Positions 10,101 to 21,521 of a stretch of 64,000 nucleotides of DNA are shown here, in pieces. Positions within the stretch are counted from its first letter, which is position 1. Each line of letters begins with the position of its first letter. The notes under the pieces are model-generated. The model was not told the origin of the DNA. It did no database searches and was given only the letters and a program-made list of their open reading frames with translations. The position numbers and the translations under genes were made by a program. Origin of the DNA: Isoetes taiwanensis. Taxonomy: Eukaryota > Streptophyta > Lycopodiopsida > Isoetales > Isoetaceae. The DNA is taken from positions 312,001 to 376,000 of the forward strand of contig JAJEKV010000283.1 in NCBI GenBank assembly GCA_021234155.1, read 5' to 3'.

Positions 10101-13100
10101 AACCTCGCAATGTCCGACGACAAAACACTTTGGTTTCTACTTGTCGCCGCTGGGGGGCCTTGTGGTTTGATATGTTCTCCCGGGCCGGATGTTGGATTTT
10201 TTGGACCTTCTCGGACCAGGTTCACGGAACAAAGGATTCAGCGGTGGGATCACGGGGAGCGAGATCCGGGAGTATGGTCTTTAGCGTCGCCCCGTGGGCT
10301 TATTTGCGAAAAAAGGCTGCCTCGGGGAAGCTTTTGGGGCTCGCCTCACGGGGTTCGGACTCTCCCCTCTAATGAGGAGGTCTTGCCGCGGTCTGGCCTT
10401 GTTTGACTTGGGCAAGTGTGCCGGCTTCGGCTACCCAACAACGGGCTGCGGGACCGTTCTAGTGCAAACTATTTGATCTAAACCATATCAAAATTTTTGA
10501 AAGTTGGCCTGTATGTTGGCGATGACTTAGGAAGCTAGCTGACAAAAAATCAGAATTTAAGTCCATTACTATGCATTAATTACGAATTCTGAATGTCTTG
10601 CCTCTTTGCCAAAGCGGCCCTTGACTTCCTAGCGCCACAGCGGGAGATACAGGTCAAACTCCATTCCGTCGGTTCAGCTTGCCCGGCGTTCTCAAGCTGC
10701 ATGTGATCGACCCCGTCCCAAGTGCAAAAGACCAAAACTTCGGCACCCAAAGCGCCAAACCTGCTAGAACACGGCAACTCATAGGGTTTTACGTTTGGAG
10801 GCTCTATCCTTGTCAGATTTGACTAGGACCCTTCGCGGCGTGTCTTGAGGTAGAGGGGGGTGTTGGCCTTGAGGAACGCGGACCCTAAAAACCACCCAGG
10901 CGGCTTGCCCCAAAATTCCTCTCCAGAAGGCCACGGCGGCGTGGACGGGCAACTTCCCCTCTCGGAACCGTGATCTGTCTGCCAATGGACTCAGGCGTCG
11001 ACATTGCCCTAGGGACCAAGTTTTGTGGCGAAGCCCACCCCTTCTCGAAGAAGCGCCAAACTATCTCATGTGCAACACACTCGTAGTCAATTGGCCTAGG
11101 AGGTGGGCTGCTGAATCTTGCCAATGTAGGGCGTAAGTGTTTCTTTCTTTTGCAAAAAGCCGACCGTGTAACTTGGTCCCTAGGGTAATTTTGGCATTCG
11201 GACGATGTGGCGAAGTCGGATCGGCATTTGAACCTCTTAATGTCCGAGCGACAAAACACTTTGGTTTCTACTTTCGTAAGCCCTTGGGGCGCCAGCGGTT
11301 TGATATGTTCTCCCAGGCCGGATGTTGGATTTTTGGACCTTCTCGGACCAGGTTCACGCAACAAAGGATTCAGCGGTGGGATCGGGGCGAATCGGGAGTA
11401 TGGTCTTTAGCGTCGCCCCGTGCTATTTGCCGAGAAAAAGGCTGCCTCGGGGAAGCTTTTGGGGCTCGCCTCACGGGGTTGGACTCTCCCCTCTAATGAG
11501 GAGGTCTTGCTGCGGTCTGGCCTTGTTTGACTTGGGCAAGTGTGCCCGGCTTCGGCTGCCCAACAACGGCTACCCGGACCGTTCTAGTGCAAACTATTTG
11601 ATCTAAACCATATCAAAATTTTTGAAAGTTGGCACGTATGTTGGCGATGACTTAGGAAGCTAGGTGACAAAAATCAGAATTTAAGTCCAGGTACTATGCA
11701 TTAATTACGAATTTCACGAATGTCTTACTCTTTGCAAAAGCGGCCCTTGACTTCTAAGCGCCACAGCGGGAGAATCTGCAGGTCCAAACTCCATTCCGTC
11801 GGTTCCCTTGCCAGCGTTCTCAGCTGCATGTGATTGGCCCCGTCCCAAGTGCAAAAGACCAAAACTTCGGCACCCAAAAGCGCAAACCACTGCTAGAACA
11901 CGGCAACTCATAGGGTTTTACGTTTGGAGGCTCTATCCTTGTCGGTTGACTAGGACCTTCTTGGCCGTGTCTTGAGGTAGGGGGGTGTTGGCCTTGAGCA
12001 CGGACCCTAAAAAAACCACCCGAGTAGCTTGCCCCAAAATTCCTCTCCCGAAGGCCTGGCGGCCGGACGGGCCTTCCCCTCTCGGGCAGGCCGTGATGTC
12101 TGCGCCAATGGACTCGAGCGTCGACATTGCCCTAGGGACCAAGTTTTGTGGCGAAGCCCACCCCTTCTCGAAAAAGCGCCAAACTATCTCATGTGCAACA
12201 CACTTTCGTAGTCAATTGGCCTAGGAGGTGGGCTGGCGAATCTTTGCAATGTAGAGGCGTAAGTGTTTCTTTCTTTTGCAAAGCCCGGCCGTGTAACTTG
12301 GTCCCTAGGGTAATTTTGGCATTAGGACGATGTGGCGAAAGTCGGATCGGCATTTGAACCCTCGCCAATGTCCGAGCGACAAAACACTTTGGTTTCTACT
12401 GTCGCATTTTGCCCCGGGGGGCGCGGTTTGATATGTTCTCGGGGCCGGATGTTGGATTTTTTGGACCTTCTCGGACCAGGTTCACGGAACAAAGGATTCA
12501 GCGGTGGGATCGGGGGCGAGATCGGGAGTGTGGTCTTTAGCGTCGCCCCGTGGGCTTATTTGCGAGAAAAAAGGCTGCCTCGGGGAAGCTTTTGGGGCTC
12601 GCCTCACTGGGGTTGGACTCTCCCCTCTAATGAGGAGGCCTTGCGGTCTGGCCTTGTTTGACTTGGGCAAGTGTGCCCATTTCGGCTGCCCAACAACGGC
12701 TGCGGGGACCGTTCTAGTGCAAACTATTTGATCTAAACCATATCAAAATTTTTGAAAGTTGGCACGTATGTTGGCGATGACTTAGGAAGCTAGGTGACAA
12801 AAATCAGAATTTAAGTCCGTACTATGCATTAATTACAATTCGAATGTCTTGCCTCTTTGCAAAAAGCGACCCCTTGACTTCTAAGCGCCTAGCGGGAGAG
12901 TCTGAGGTCAAACTCCATTCCGTCGGTTAAAAGCTTGCCCAGCGTTCTCAGCGCATGTGATCGACCCACGTCCCAAGTGCAAAAGACCAAAACTTCGGCA
13001 CCCAAAGCGCCAAACCCAGCTAGACACGGCAGCTCATAGGGTTTACGTTTGGGGCTCTATCCTTGTCATTTGACTAGGACCTTTGCTTGTAGTGTCTTGA

Positions 13101-14590
13101 GGTAGGGGGGGTGTTGGCCTTGAGTACGGACCCTAAAAACCACAGGAGGCGGCTTGCCCCAAAATTCCTCTCCAGAAGGCCACAGCGACGGACGGGCAAC
13201 TTCCCCTCTCGGGCCGTGTGATGTCTCTCGCCAATGGACTCGAAGCGTTGACATTGCCCTAGGGACCAAGTTTTGTGGCGAAGCCCACCCCTTCTCGAAG
13301 AAGCCAAACTATCTTATGTGCAACACACTTTCGTAGTCAATTGGCCTAGGAGGTGGGTTTCTTTGAATCTTTGCAATGTAGAGGCGTAAGTGTTTCTTTC
13401 TTTTACCAAAGCCCTGGCCGTGTAACTTGGTCCCTAGGGTAATTTTGGCATTAGGACGATGTGGCGAAGTCGGATCGGCATTTTGAACCTCGCAATGTCC
13501 GACGACAAAACACTGGTTTCTACTTTATTCGCCCTGGGGGCGCAGCGGTTTGATATGTTCTCCGGGGACGGATGTTGGATTTTTGGACCTTCTTGGACCA
13601 GGTTCACGGAACAAAAGGATTCAGCGGTTGGGATCACGAGGCAGAGATCGGGAAGTGTGGTCTTTAGCGTACACCCCGTGCGGCTATTTGCCGAAAAAAG
13701 GCTGCCTCGGGGAAGCTTTTGGGGCTCGCCTCACGGGGTTCGGACTCTCCCCTCTAATGAGGAGGCCTTGCAAGGTCCTGGCATTGTTTGACTTGGGCAA
13801 GTGTGCCGGCTCGGCTGCTTAACAACAGGCTACTGGACTGTTCTAGTGCAAACTATTTGATCTAAACCTTATCCAAAATTTTTGAAAGTTGGCTGTATGT
13901 TGGCGATGACTTAGGAAGCTAGCTGACAAAAATCAAATTTAAGTCCAGGTACTATGCATTAATTAGGAATTTACGAATGTCTTGCTCTTTGCCAAAGCGG
14001 CCCTTGACTTCTAAGCTGCCACAACGGGAGTCTGGGTCCAAACTCCATTCCGTCGAGTTCCCCTTGCCCAGCGTTCTCAAGCGCATGTGATCGGCCCGTC
14101 CCAAGTGCAAAAGACCAAAACTTCGGCACCCAAAGCGCCAAACCACTGCTAGAACACGGCAGCTCATAGGGTTTCACGTTTGGGGGCTCTATCCTTGTCG
14201 AGTTGACTAGGACCTTGGCCGTGTCTTGAGGTGGGGGGTGTTGGCCTTGAGCCACGGACCCTAAAAACCACCGAAGCGGCTTGCCCCCAAAATTCCTCTC
14301 CAAAGGCCGGCGGCGGACGGGCAACTTCCCTCTCGGGCCGTGATGCTGTCTACGCCAATGGACTCGGAGCGTCGACATTGCCCTAGGGACCAAGTTTTGT
14401 GGCGAAGCCCACCCCTTCTCGAAGAAGCCAAACTATCTCATGTGCAACACACTTTCGTAGTCAATTGGTCTAGGAGGTGGGCTGGCGAATCTTTGCAATG
14501 TAGAGGCGTAAGTGTGTCTTTTTTTTGTAAAACTGGCCAGGTGTAACTTAGTCCATAGGGTAATTTTGGCATTCCAAGCGATGGCGGCGT
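7153..14590. repeat. Tandem array of a 1.13 kb unit (about 6.6 copies)
   Basis: The marker GATGACTTAGGAAGCTAG recurs at 8267, 9392, 10521, 11646, 12776 and 13905, giving periods of 1125, 1129, 1125, 1130 and 1129 bp. A diverged first copy begins near 7153, and a truncated last copy runs from 13905 to about 14590. Each unit holds an inverted pair of CCCTAGGGACCAAGTT-like words about 165 bp apart (in the first unit near 7629 and 7789). Copies differ mostly by short indels clustered at GC-rich spots. The open frames in the units are not conserved in phase from copy to copy, so I call no protein. Related units occur inside CACTA-2 (50880-51620, 52201-54255). Its function is unknown; it is satellite-like cargo of the transposon. 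Confidence 0.93.
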
Positions 14591-14593
14591 CGG

Positions 14594-14598
<5 letters not shown>

Positions 14599-14630
<32 letters not shown>

Positions 14631-14662
14631 CCCCAAAAAAAAAAAAAAAAAAAAAAAAAAAA
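14599..14662. repeat. Poly(T)-CCCC-poly(A) inverted repeat
   Basis: About 30 T residues, then CCCC, then about 28 A residues. The two homopolymers can pair as a perfect hairpin with a C-rich loop. It sits exactly between the truncated last 1.13 kb copy and the right subterminal zone of CACTA-1, so it may mark a rearrangement join. A homopolymer of this length is also a likely sequencing or assembly weak point. Confidence 0.8.
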
Positions 14663-15190
14663 GTGGCGTCGTTAAGCGACGTTGCTTACGTATTTCTCTG
14701 CGACAATGGCGTGGCGGCGGGGCGATGCCCGACCCCTGTTGGCAAAAGCTACGCCACGTCGGATATTCTGGCGTCGTTTAGCGGCGTCCGTCGGCGATGG
14801 CGAGGACACTTTGGCGTGCCGGCGGCATGTCGGCAAACCCGCGGTTGGCGGGTCACGTCAGATTTTTAGTCGTCGTTCAAGCGGCGTCATGTCGGCGATG
14901 GCGAGAACATGGTGGCGTGCCCGACTGGCGGCATGTCGGCAAGCCCGCCTTGGCCGGATGTGCCACGTCGGATCCATGAGGCGGCGTTAAGCGGCGTTTT
15001 GTGCCGCGTGGCGCGACCGCCGCGCTTGCCGGCTTGGCGGCGGTACCATGCCCGCCTTGAGCCAAACCGCGTCAATACGAGAAGCGTCGTTGAGCGGCGT
15101 CGAAGCGGCGTTGTCGTCGTTGAGCAACGATGTCGTCGATATTCGGCGACAACGTCGTTCGCCGGCGTCGCGGACGTCGTTGGACGTCGA
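14663..15190. repeat. Right subterminal repeat zone of CACTA-1
   Basis: GC-rich repeats of GGCGTCGTT-AGCGGCG words. A larger tandem of about 100-110 bp contains GGCGATGGCGAG and GGCGGCATGTCGGCAA (near 14761, 14858 and 14969). It is the counterpart of the left zone at 5100-5480. The open frames crossing it are Arg/Ala-rich artefacts of the repeat. The expected role is transposase binding near the terminus. Confidence 0.75.
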
Positions 15191-15205
15191 CTATCCCTTG
15201 TAGTG

Positions 15206-15857
15206 GCCTACAATAGTGCCAAGCGGGAGTCATCTCGGATGTCTCCTTTCATGGTAAATTACGGTACCGGTGCCTAACCCGAATGCTTGGCACAATCACA
15301 TTGTCAAGGTGGAAGTATCGGCCGGATGCTTGGTGATATCGTGATTGGTGGAAGAAGTAAGGGGGCTACTTATTGGCGGCAAGAAGTGGCGAAGAAGAGT
15401 GTAAGCCGGCAGAACACGGGGACAAATAAGAGAGTTTAAGGTAGGTGATAAGCGTGTGGTTGAAGATCAAGGTTAAGCAAGCTAAGCGGGTTAGCGGTTT
15501 GCAAGAAGCTTGCCCCTAGGTGGGCGGTCAGTTCAAGATTTTTTAGAAAGTGGGCTCCCAAGCCTACAAGTTGGATCTCGGCCCATCTCAAGGTTCACAA
15601 GGTTTTCCACGTAAGTTTATTAAAAGGCACAATCCTAACCCGAAGAGGTTTTGGATACTCCAACTTTGTTGGAAATGGCGGAAAAGCAAGTGGAAATCGT
15701 GCACGAGTTACTTCTTGATAAGTCATTCAAGAAGACTAGGAGGTCTCGGTTCCTCGGTATTTGGTCAAGTGGAAACACTTGCGAGTGGAAGATCGCGACT
15801 TGGGTATTGAAGCAAGATTTGGAGAAGCAATACCCGAGAGTTTATGAAGGAGTTTGA
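15206..15857 (+). pseudogene. Integrase C-terminus and chromodomain remnant of chromovirus A (downstream half)
   Basis: The coding sequence resumes with Tyr-Asn-Ser after the duplicated GCC, continuing the integrase core tail (ESSRMSPFMVNYG at about 15224-15262). Later islands match the GPY/F region near 15500-15560 and the chromodomain at 15651-15857 (LLLDKSFKKTRRS, then the W..ATWVLKQDLEKQYP tail). Several frameshifts separate them. In chromoviruses the C-terminal chromodomain directs integration to marked chromatin. Comparison with 61957-62703 supports the assignment. Confidence 0.8.
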
Positions 15858-16736
15858 TGGGGCGAGTCGTCTCAGGCACAGTGGACCCCAGAGCTTCGCC
15901 CGGGGAGGTTAGCTTAGTATGCTTCTTAGTTAACCTTAAGTTACGGCTCATGTCTTCTAGTTGGTAGAATACATGTGCGAGAATCTTAAGAATGTGGCGA
16001 TGATGAGATAAGCCTTTAAAAGGCGTTCTCTAGGCCAACATGCACCAAAAAGGTGCGCATGACCAATAGGGTCATGCGAGGAAAGAAGGAAAGGCATGGT
16101 CTTGCGATGATGGGACATCGGTGGGATGCTCCCTATGCCGCGATGTGAAGTCGCACACTGGCGTAGGGGGTCATGGTGAAGGTCAAAGTGATCATCTTGG
16201 CGATGATGGGATCGTGAGGCGTTCCCTAGCTTGAAACCCTTGGGGCATGATGCACTAGGGGTACTTCGACTTAGGGTGTAGCAAAGTACAAGGTAGCACT
16301 TGATCATGGGCGATGATGGGATCATCTTAAATGGTCCTTAAGCTCAAATCGGGAAGGGCCATGATCGAGTGCAAGGTATTGGTAAGGGGTGGTCCCCTAA
16401 AACCACAATTTTATTAATTAGACTAGCGTAATGTGCTCCATAATGCGAGGGCAAGTGAGAAGGAGCATCGAGGTGGGGCGCATTACGAGAAGATGGGAAC
16501 CATAATTTAGATTATGAACCCTAATAACTCTTATAATAATGTTTTGAATTATTGTAAGAAGTAACCTTATTAAGGCTATATAATTTTGTATAAGTACAAA
16601 TATAGCCTAAATTTTGACATTTAACTCTTTAATAACAAGTTGATTGTTTCAATTAAGTATATGCCTTGTGTTGTTTTGCGAGGATCGAAACGCATTTCGT
16701 CACCTTAAGCGCAATCTTTGAGGGCGGCATTGTCCT
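15858..16736 (+). other. 3' untranslated region of chromovirus A
   Basis: About 880 bp without a coding frame lie between the chromodomain end and the polypurine tract. The word GGCGATGATGGGAT recurs (near 15994, 16103, 16199 and 16310) as a loose repeat. The last 300 bp are AT-rich. Confidence 0.6.
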
Positions 16737-16747
16737 AAGGGGGGGAA
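16737..16747 (+). other. Polypurine tract of chromovirus A
   Basis: AAGGGGGGGAA lies directly before the TGTGGCG start of the 3' LTR. A G-rich purine run abutting the 3' LTR is the plus-strand primer site of LTR retrotransposons. Confidence 0.85.
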
Positions 16748-18372
16748 TGTGGCGTTCGGAGGAATATCGCTATAGATACGTATATTCTGGACCCGTCCAA
16801 GTACAAGTCTACCTAAGTAGCCTTGTATGCATTGGAAAGTGGCAAGGAGCACATCTAAGTTAATTGTTAACTTAGATAACCTTAGGATAAGACCCATTTC
16901 CACATGGCCTTATCCTATTGAGCAACTTAGCCACCGCGGCCTCATCCTAGTGGTGCCGCGTGGCATCCCATGTGGACCCACACCTATATTAGCTCTAACC
17001 CTAACCCTAGACCTTTTTTTTCACGACCTAGCACCTAAACCCTCATCCCAGCCCGAAACTCCGTTTTGAGCATGGTTCGTCGTAGCCTAGCACGGGCGGC
17101 GACCCACGGAAGGTGTGTATGATCGTGTAGGGGAGCAAGTCTTGAGCCACGTCAAGGAGCATGGAGGCGCCGGGGATGGGAGGAAGCGCTACGGAGGAGG
17201 TAGGTTGAGTAGAGTCCATGTTAGTTCATCGGGAGTTAGCACTCCGGATGGGTTAGTATTCGTAGCTAGAGTAGAGCCACCCTAGATCCTTTGTTGAACA
17301 TCTTGAACCTAATCAATGAACCCTAACTAATAGTTAGTTATGCATGATTAGGTTAAGATGTTCATATGATATGTGTTCATGATGATTATGGGATGATGGT
17401 TGATCATGTTTGTTCCTCTTGTGTTGGGAAGGGGTAGAGACCTAGGGCCATATGTAGTATGCTCCTAGTATAGATCCCTTAGTTCCTATTAGATTGCGGC
17501 ATTGTGCATAGGAGCCTACCAGGGCTATCGAGGGGCTATGATATGACTCAGACACCATACAAGCGGGGCTAGGGGGAATGTGGAGGGAGGATCCTGGGTG
17601 GGGGCCCGGGGGATCCCATAGTGAGCTAGGCTTATGGTCGGTCACGCCGTGTGGGCGAGCATGGGTGGAGCACCTCACGGGGCAATGGTGTAAGCCACCT
17701 CTCGGGGGGCTGCAAGTGTTGGCTTGGCTCTCGTTTTGGGGGGTTAAGTCAGTGCGAATGGTGTGTGCCCGCGATTCTCTAGCGCATACGGAACCTCTAG
17801 ACCACAGGAGGGAGATGCAACCCCTCCTACCTCGTCCGGACGAGGGGAGATGCAACACTGGAGTAGTCCCGATGGGTGATGCCATGGGATTGCGTATCCA
17901 GGAAGGCTAGAGTCTGTCGAGCTGATTTAGCCCATCGCAAAGTATGCACGGGGGAGGCGGATGGAGTGGTCAACCCCTAGCCATTGTTCTATGCCGACCC
18001 TCGCCATTGCCATGACTCGGTCGCTCTATCTTGAGGCCCTGGCGGTCGGTCATCCTCATACAGTGCGAGGCACGGGTAGGAGCTCTCATGTTTTATGGTT
18101 TATGATTATCATCTTTGCACTTGTGGATATGTGATGGACTACCCTTGAGGTAGTATTTGTATTATTGATGCTAGTTACGGCGTGTTTATCGCTTTTTTTG
18201 TTATAGGAGCCCATAGGGGAAAGGCGCGCATAAGACACCGCCGTGTCCCCTCCCGCACTAGGGTCACCTCGAGTCGGGGGGTAGGCGAAGGGCTTTGTCG
18301 CGGTTGTTGAGCGGGACGGGGATTTCTGTAGAGTGTGCGGCTGGTATGTTATGTTTAGCAGGGAGCGTCACA
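16748..18372 (+). repeat. 3' LTR of chromovirus A
   Basis: It starts TGTGGCGTTC and ends GCGTCACA (TG...CA ends, about 1625 bp). It is collinear over its whole length with the solo LTR at 40204-41846. Shared landmarks are the ATACGTATATTC block near the start, a short CTAACCCTAACCCTAG word, and GTTGGGAAGGGG followed by TAGAGACC. It also shares a weaker block (GGCGGATGGAGTGG...CCATTGT) with the LTRs of chromoviruses B and E read on the minus strand, so the two LTR types are related. Confidence 0.88.
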
Positions 18373-19435
18373 AATATGGAGCGTATGGAAGCGAAGGCGA
18401 AGAAAGGTCTTTTATGATAAGCATATTTCTTCTCAGGTGGTGCTTCAAGAAATTCGTAAGAAGTTGTATAATTGCTTTCAAATCTCCAATTGGCCTGATC
18501 GTATTAAAATTCCAATAAAAAAAAAAAACAACAATGTTTGCCGCACCCTTCAAAGTTTTGATGATTCTGCTTCTGGAAAAATGGATATGCAGTGTCTTTA
18601 TTAAGCTTCATGTTCTGAAGGTATAGATATGTATGGATCGATAGAAACCTATACAAGCAAGGGATCTTCAATGAAGAAAAAAATGGAAATGGAAATTTAT
18701 TGTTAGCCTTGCCAGCGAAACCTCAAGTATACTTCTACATAGGCCACATTGAATTCTAACTAAGAGAAAAACAGCTAAAAAACAATAGAGTAGATTTACC
18801 ATCTTTTGGCATGTTCAACTTTGATGGATGCATGGTAGAAACAAGTTGCAAACACGACGCATTCATTTAAAGAAATTTTCATTGATTCTTAGGAATCAAG
18901 AACACTATTCAAAGTTAGAGTGGAACATCATTATTTCTCTTACAATGTGTAAAGCAACCTTAGCCTCCCATAATCAAGCCTTAATTTTGAACATTGAAAT
19001 GAGAATAGAGTAGAATAAAATGGAACAGATTTTTTAATGTCTTCGAATGGCTCTTCATCGAATAATTGTTTTTCTTTTGCCATGCAAATGAATGACAAGG
19101 TAGAAAAAATGCCATTCAACTTCAAAGGCTCTCACAAATGTCACCCTTACATTGTATGTCAACCTTAAAAAAGTTATATATTTCTATTAACTTTATATAT
19201 TTTCTTTGTCAATATTCATTGCATTGCATGCAGCAGTGCGAAAAAATCAAATTGGCCATTGTCAATTGGTCAATATCGTTAATTCATAATCATAACAACC
19301 ACCATCACCATTGAACATTGAAAAGAAGTAGGCTACTAGGAAAAGGTTCCACGACCAACACTATTTTCCACACTTTTTCTCATCCTCAATCCCATTTCTA
19401 GTCCCGTGGCCAAATGCTACCAGTAGCTCATTTTC
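18373..19435. other. Intergenic stretch between element A and LRR unit 1
   Basis: No recognised gene. A frame of about 60 codons at 18400-18520 (containing SSQVVLQEIRKKLYN) looks protein-like but matches nothing I recognise and has no start or extension. The rest is AT-rich. Confidence 0.4.
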
Positions 19436-20165
19436 TAATAAAAAACATGGGGTATAATTTTCTACACATGTGGTGACTTGACATTCATTCTGCTAATAAA
19501 AACATGGGTCCAATTTCTCTACACATAAGAAGATATTGGCCAAAGATCCCAAAGACCCCATGTTCTTTTACAAAATTGCACACATGGCCCTCCACCAATC
19601 AATTCAAAATAGCACACATTCTTCTAAGAAAAACATGGGGTCCAATTTCTCTATACATAAATAGGCCATTGGCCAAAGGTCGCAAACACTTTATGTGCTT
19701 ATATAAAAATGAAGACGAGTATGGCCCCCCATCAATCAATTTAGAGGACTTAGCATTCATTCTCTTAATATAAACATGGGGTCCAATTTCGGTATAAATA
19801 AAGGGCCATCGGTCAAGGATTCCAAACACTCTATGTGCTTATACAAAAAGTGCATATGAGTATGGCCTTCCACCAATCAACTTAAAGGACTTAATACATG
19901 GGGTCCAATTTCTCTATACATAGGGTGCTATTGGCCAAAGATCCTAAACACCTTATACAAAAATGAAGGCAAGTATGGCCCACCAATCAATTTAAAGGAC
20001 TTAGCATTCATTCTTCTAAGAAAAACATGGGGTCCAAGTTCTCTATATATAAAGGACCATCGGCCAAAAGCCCAAGCACTCCATGTGCTTATATCGGCAT
20101 ATACAAAAAATGTAGACGAGTATGGCCCCCAACCAATTATTCTAAAGGAAACATGGGGTCCAATA
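19436..20165. repeat. Tandem array of a 120-141 bp unit, 3' of LRR gene 1
   Basis: The marker ACATGGGGTCCAATTTCTCT recurs with small changes at 19633, 19774, 19896 and 20025, with weaker copies near 19446 and 19504. Periods run from about 120 to 141 bp. Each unit also has a GGCCATTGGCCAAAG word and TATGTGCTTATACAAAAA. The same array lies at 44920-45740 downstream of LRR gene 2, so it is part of the segmental duplication. Translations are not conserved across units; I call no protein. Confidence 0.88.
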
Positions 20166-20400
20166 TCACTGTGGCAAAGACTATGACAAGATGTGCTTTT
20201 TGTTGCAGCTGTAAATTCTTTTAGTGAATGGACAAGAGAAAAAAAAATTAACCTTATATTATGAATGGTGCCATCAAGAGAAAAAGAATTAACCTTATGA
20301 ATGGTGCCATCATTCAAGATGAATGGCAACTCTAAAAGTTGCCCTTCAAAAACATGGAGCTACCACGATTCAATTTTAAGGCTTGCCTGTAATATATAGC

Positions 20401-20432
20401 TCCTCCTCCTCCTCCTCCTCCTCCTCCTCCTC
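20401..20432. repeat. (TCC)n microsatellite
   Basis: About 32 bp of TCC triplets in the 3' flank of LRR gene 1. The equivalent place in unit 2 (near 45955) has a TTC run instead. Confidence 0.9.
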
Positions 20433-20719
20433 TCATCTTATTAATCTTTTTCAAATGAATGACTCACTTGTGAGGCTTCCATTATGAGTTAGTCTTGGCC
20501 TTTGAGTAACAAAATATTTTTTTAAAACAACAAACTCAATTGTGAGGCTTCCATTGTGAGTCTATCGGCCTTTCAATAACAAGATATTAAAAAAAAAAAG
20601 CATACTCAATTGGGGCTTCCATTGTGAGTCACCTTGGCTTTTTGCTAACAAGGTATTTCCTTCGAAAAATACTTCCTTTAAATAACTAATACGCATGAGA
20701 TACTAAATTCATAGTCTTA

Positions 20720-21295
20720 TACAAAATGGAAGTTGGGTCGCCATTTTGAATGTGGTACCGCCATGTGCCATGTCTCTACAAAGGCGGAATGGAAATAGGC
20801 CCGGGCATTAGTTAAAGCAGGTCAAAGAAGCCGGGATGGCGGTAAACCTCAGAGCATGTTTTTCGGCTTGAGCTACGTTACGTGCGAATCTACACCAAAA
20901 GATAAAAGATCGGCAAAAGATCTTTTCGGATGATTTTAGCTTCTGTTCTAGTCGATCTCGGTTGATTGCTTCCGGTTGATCTTAGGATCGGTTCGGTGCT
21001 TAGATTACGTTCGGTCGCGAAAATATCAACACCGAGATGATTTTGTTACTGTGCGGATTATGTCTTTGGAGCTACACGGATCTATTCTATCTTGGGATCT
21101 ACACCAAAAGCTGCGGCGGATCTAAAGAGACAAATCCACAACAAAACAATAACGATTGAAGCTAAAAAGCGGCTCCCAAACTTCCATTTTGTAGAGGAAC
21201 GGAAATGGGGGCTCCCTTTCATAATAGCGGCGGACCAGCTCATTTGCGGTCAGCGGGGCCCCGCCCTTTGTTGCGGGAAGGGGCCCCTAGTTCCC
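20720..21295. mobile_element. Putative small inverted-repeat element in the LRR1 3' flank
   Basis: Unit 2 (about 46140-46180) runs straight from a TAAATTCACAACC-like word to CCAACTTAGATTTTGC. Unit 1 has about 570 extra bases at the same place, which suggests an insertion. An inverted pair TACAAAATGGAAGTT (20720) and AACTTCCATTTTGTA (ending 21193) brackets most of it. The remaining 100 bp, to about 21295, is GC-rich. No convincing target duplication is visible and the exact ends are uncertain. The short plus-strand open frames here are not supported as genes. Confidence 0.45.
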
Positions 21296-21521
21296 TCCAT
21301 AAACCTCAATTTAGATTTTGCATTAACCAGCAAAAATGCCGCTACATAGAATTGTTGAAGAAAAACCTCTACTTTGCCAGATTTTACATTATTTTTACAA
21401 AATTTCAACCGGAAGTTCTCCGACATCTACTTTATCATATCAGAGTTTAACAATTTTAATCTGAAAATCTGGGAGGAAGCCCCCTAATTTCAGACCCTTG
21501 TATACATGACAAGTTCTAATT

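Noticed and set aside
7772-13822. Protein family encoded by the 1.13 kb units (frames such as 8837-9286, 8949-9353, 10077-10406)
   Set aside because: Frames break at different points in every copy and both strands give similar lengths, so coding is not supported.
16990-17015. CTAACCCTAACCCTAG, telomere-like repeat
   Set aside because: Only two units, in the LTR of chromovirus A and at the same place in the solo LTR. It is LTR sequence, not a telomere.
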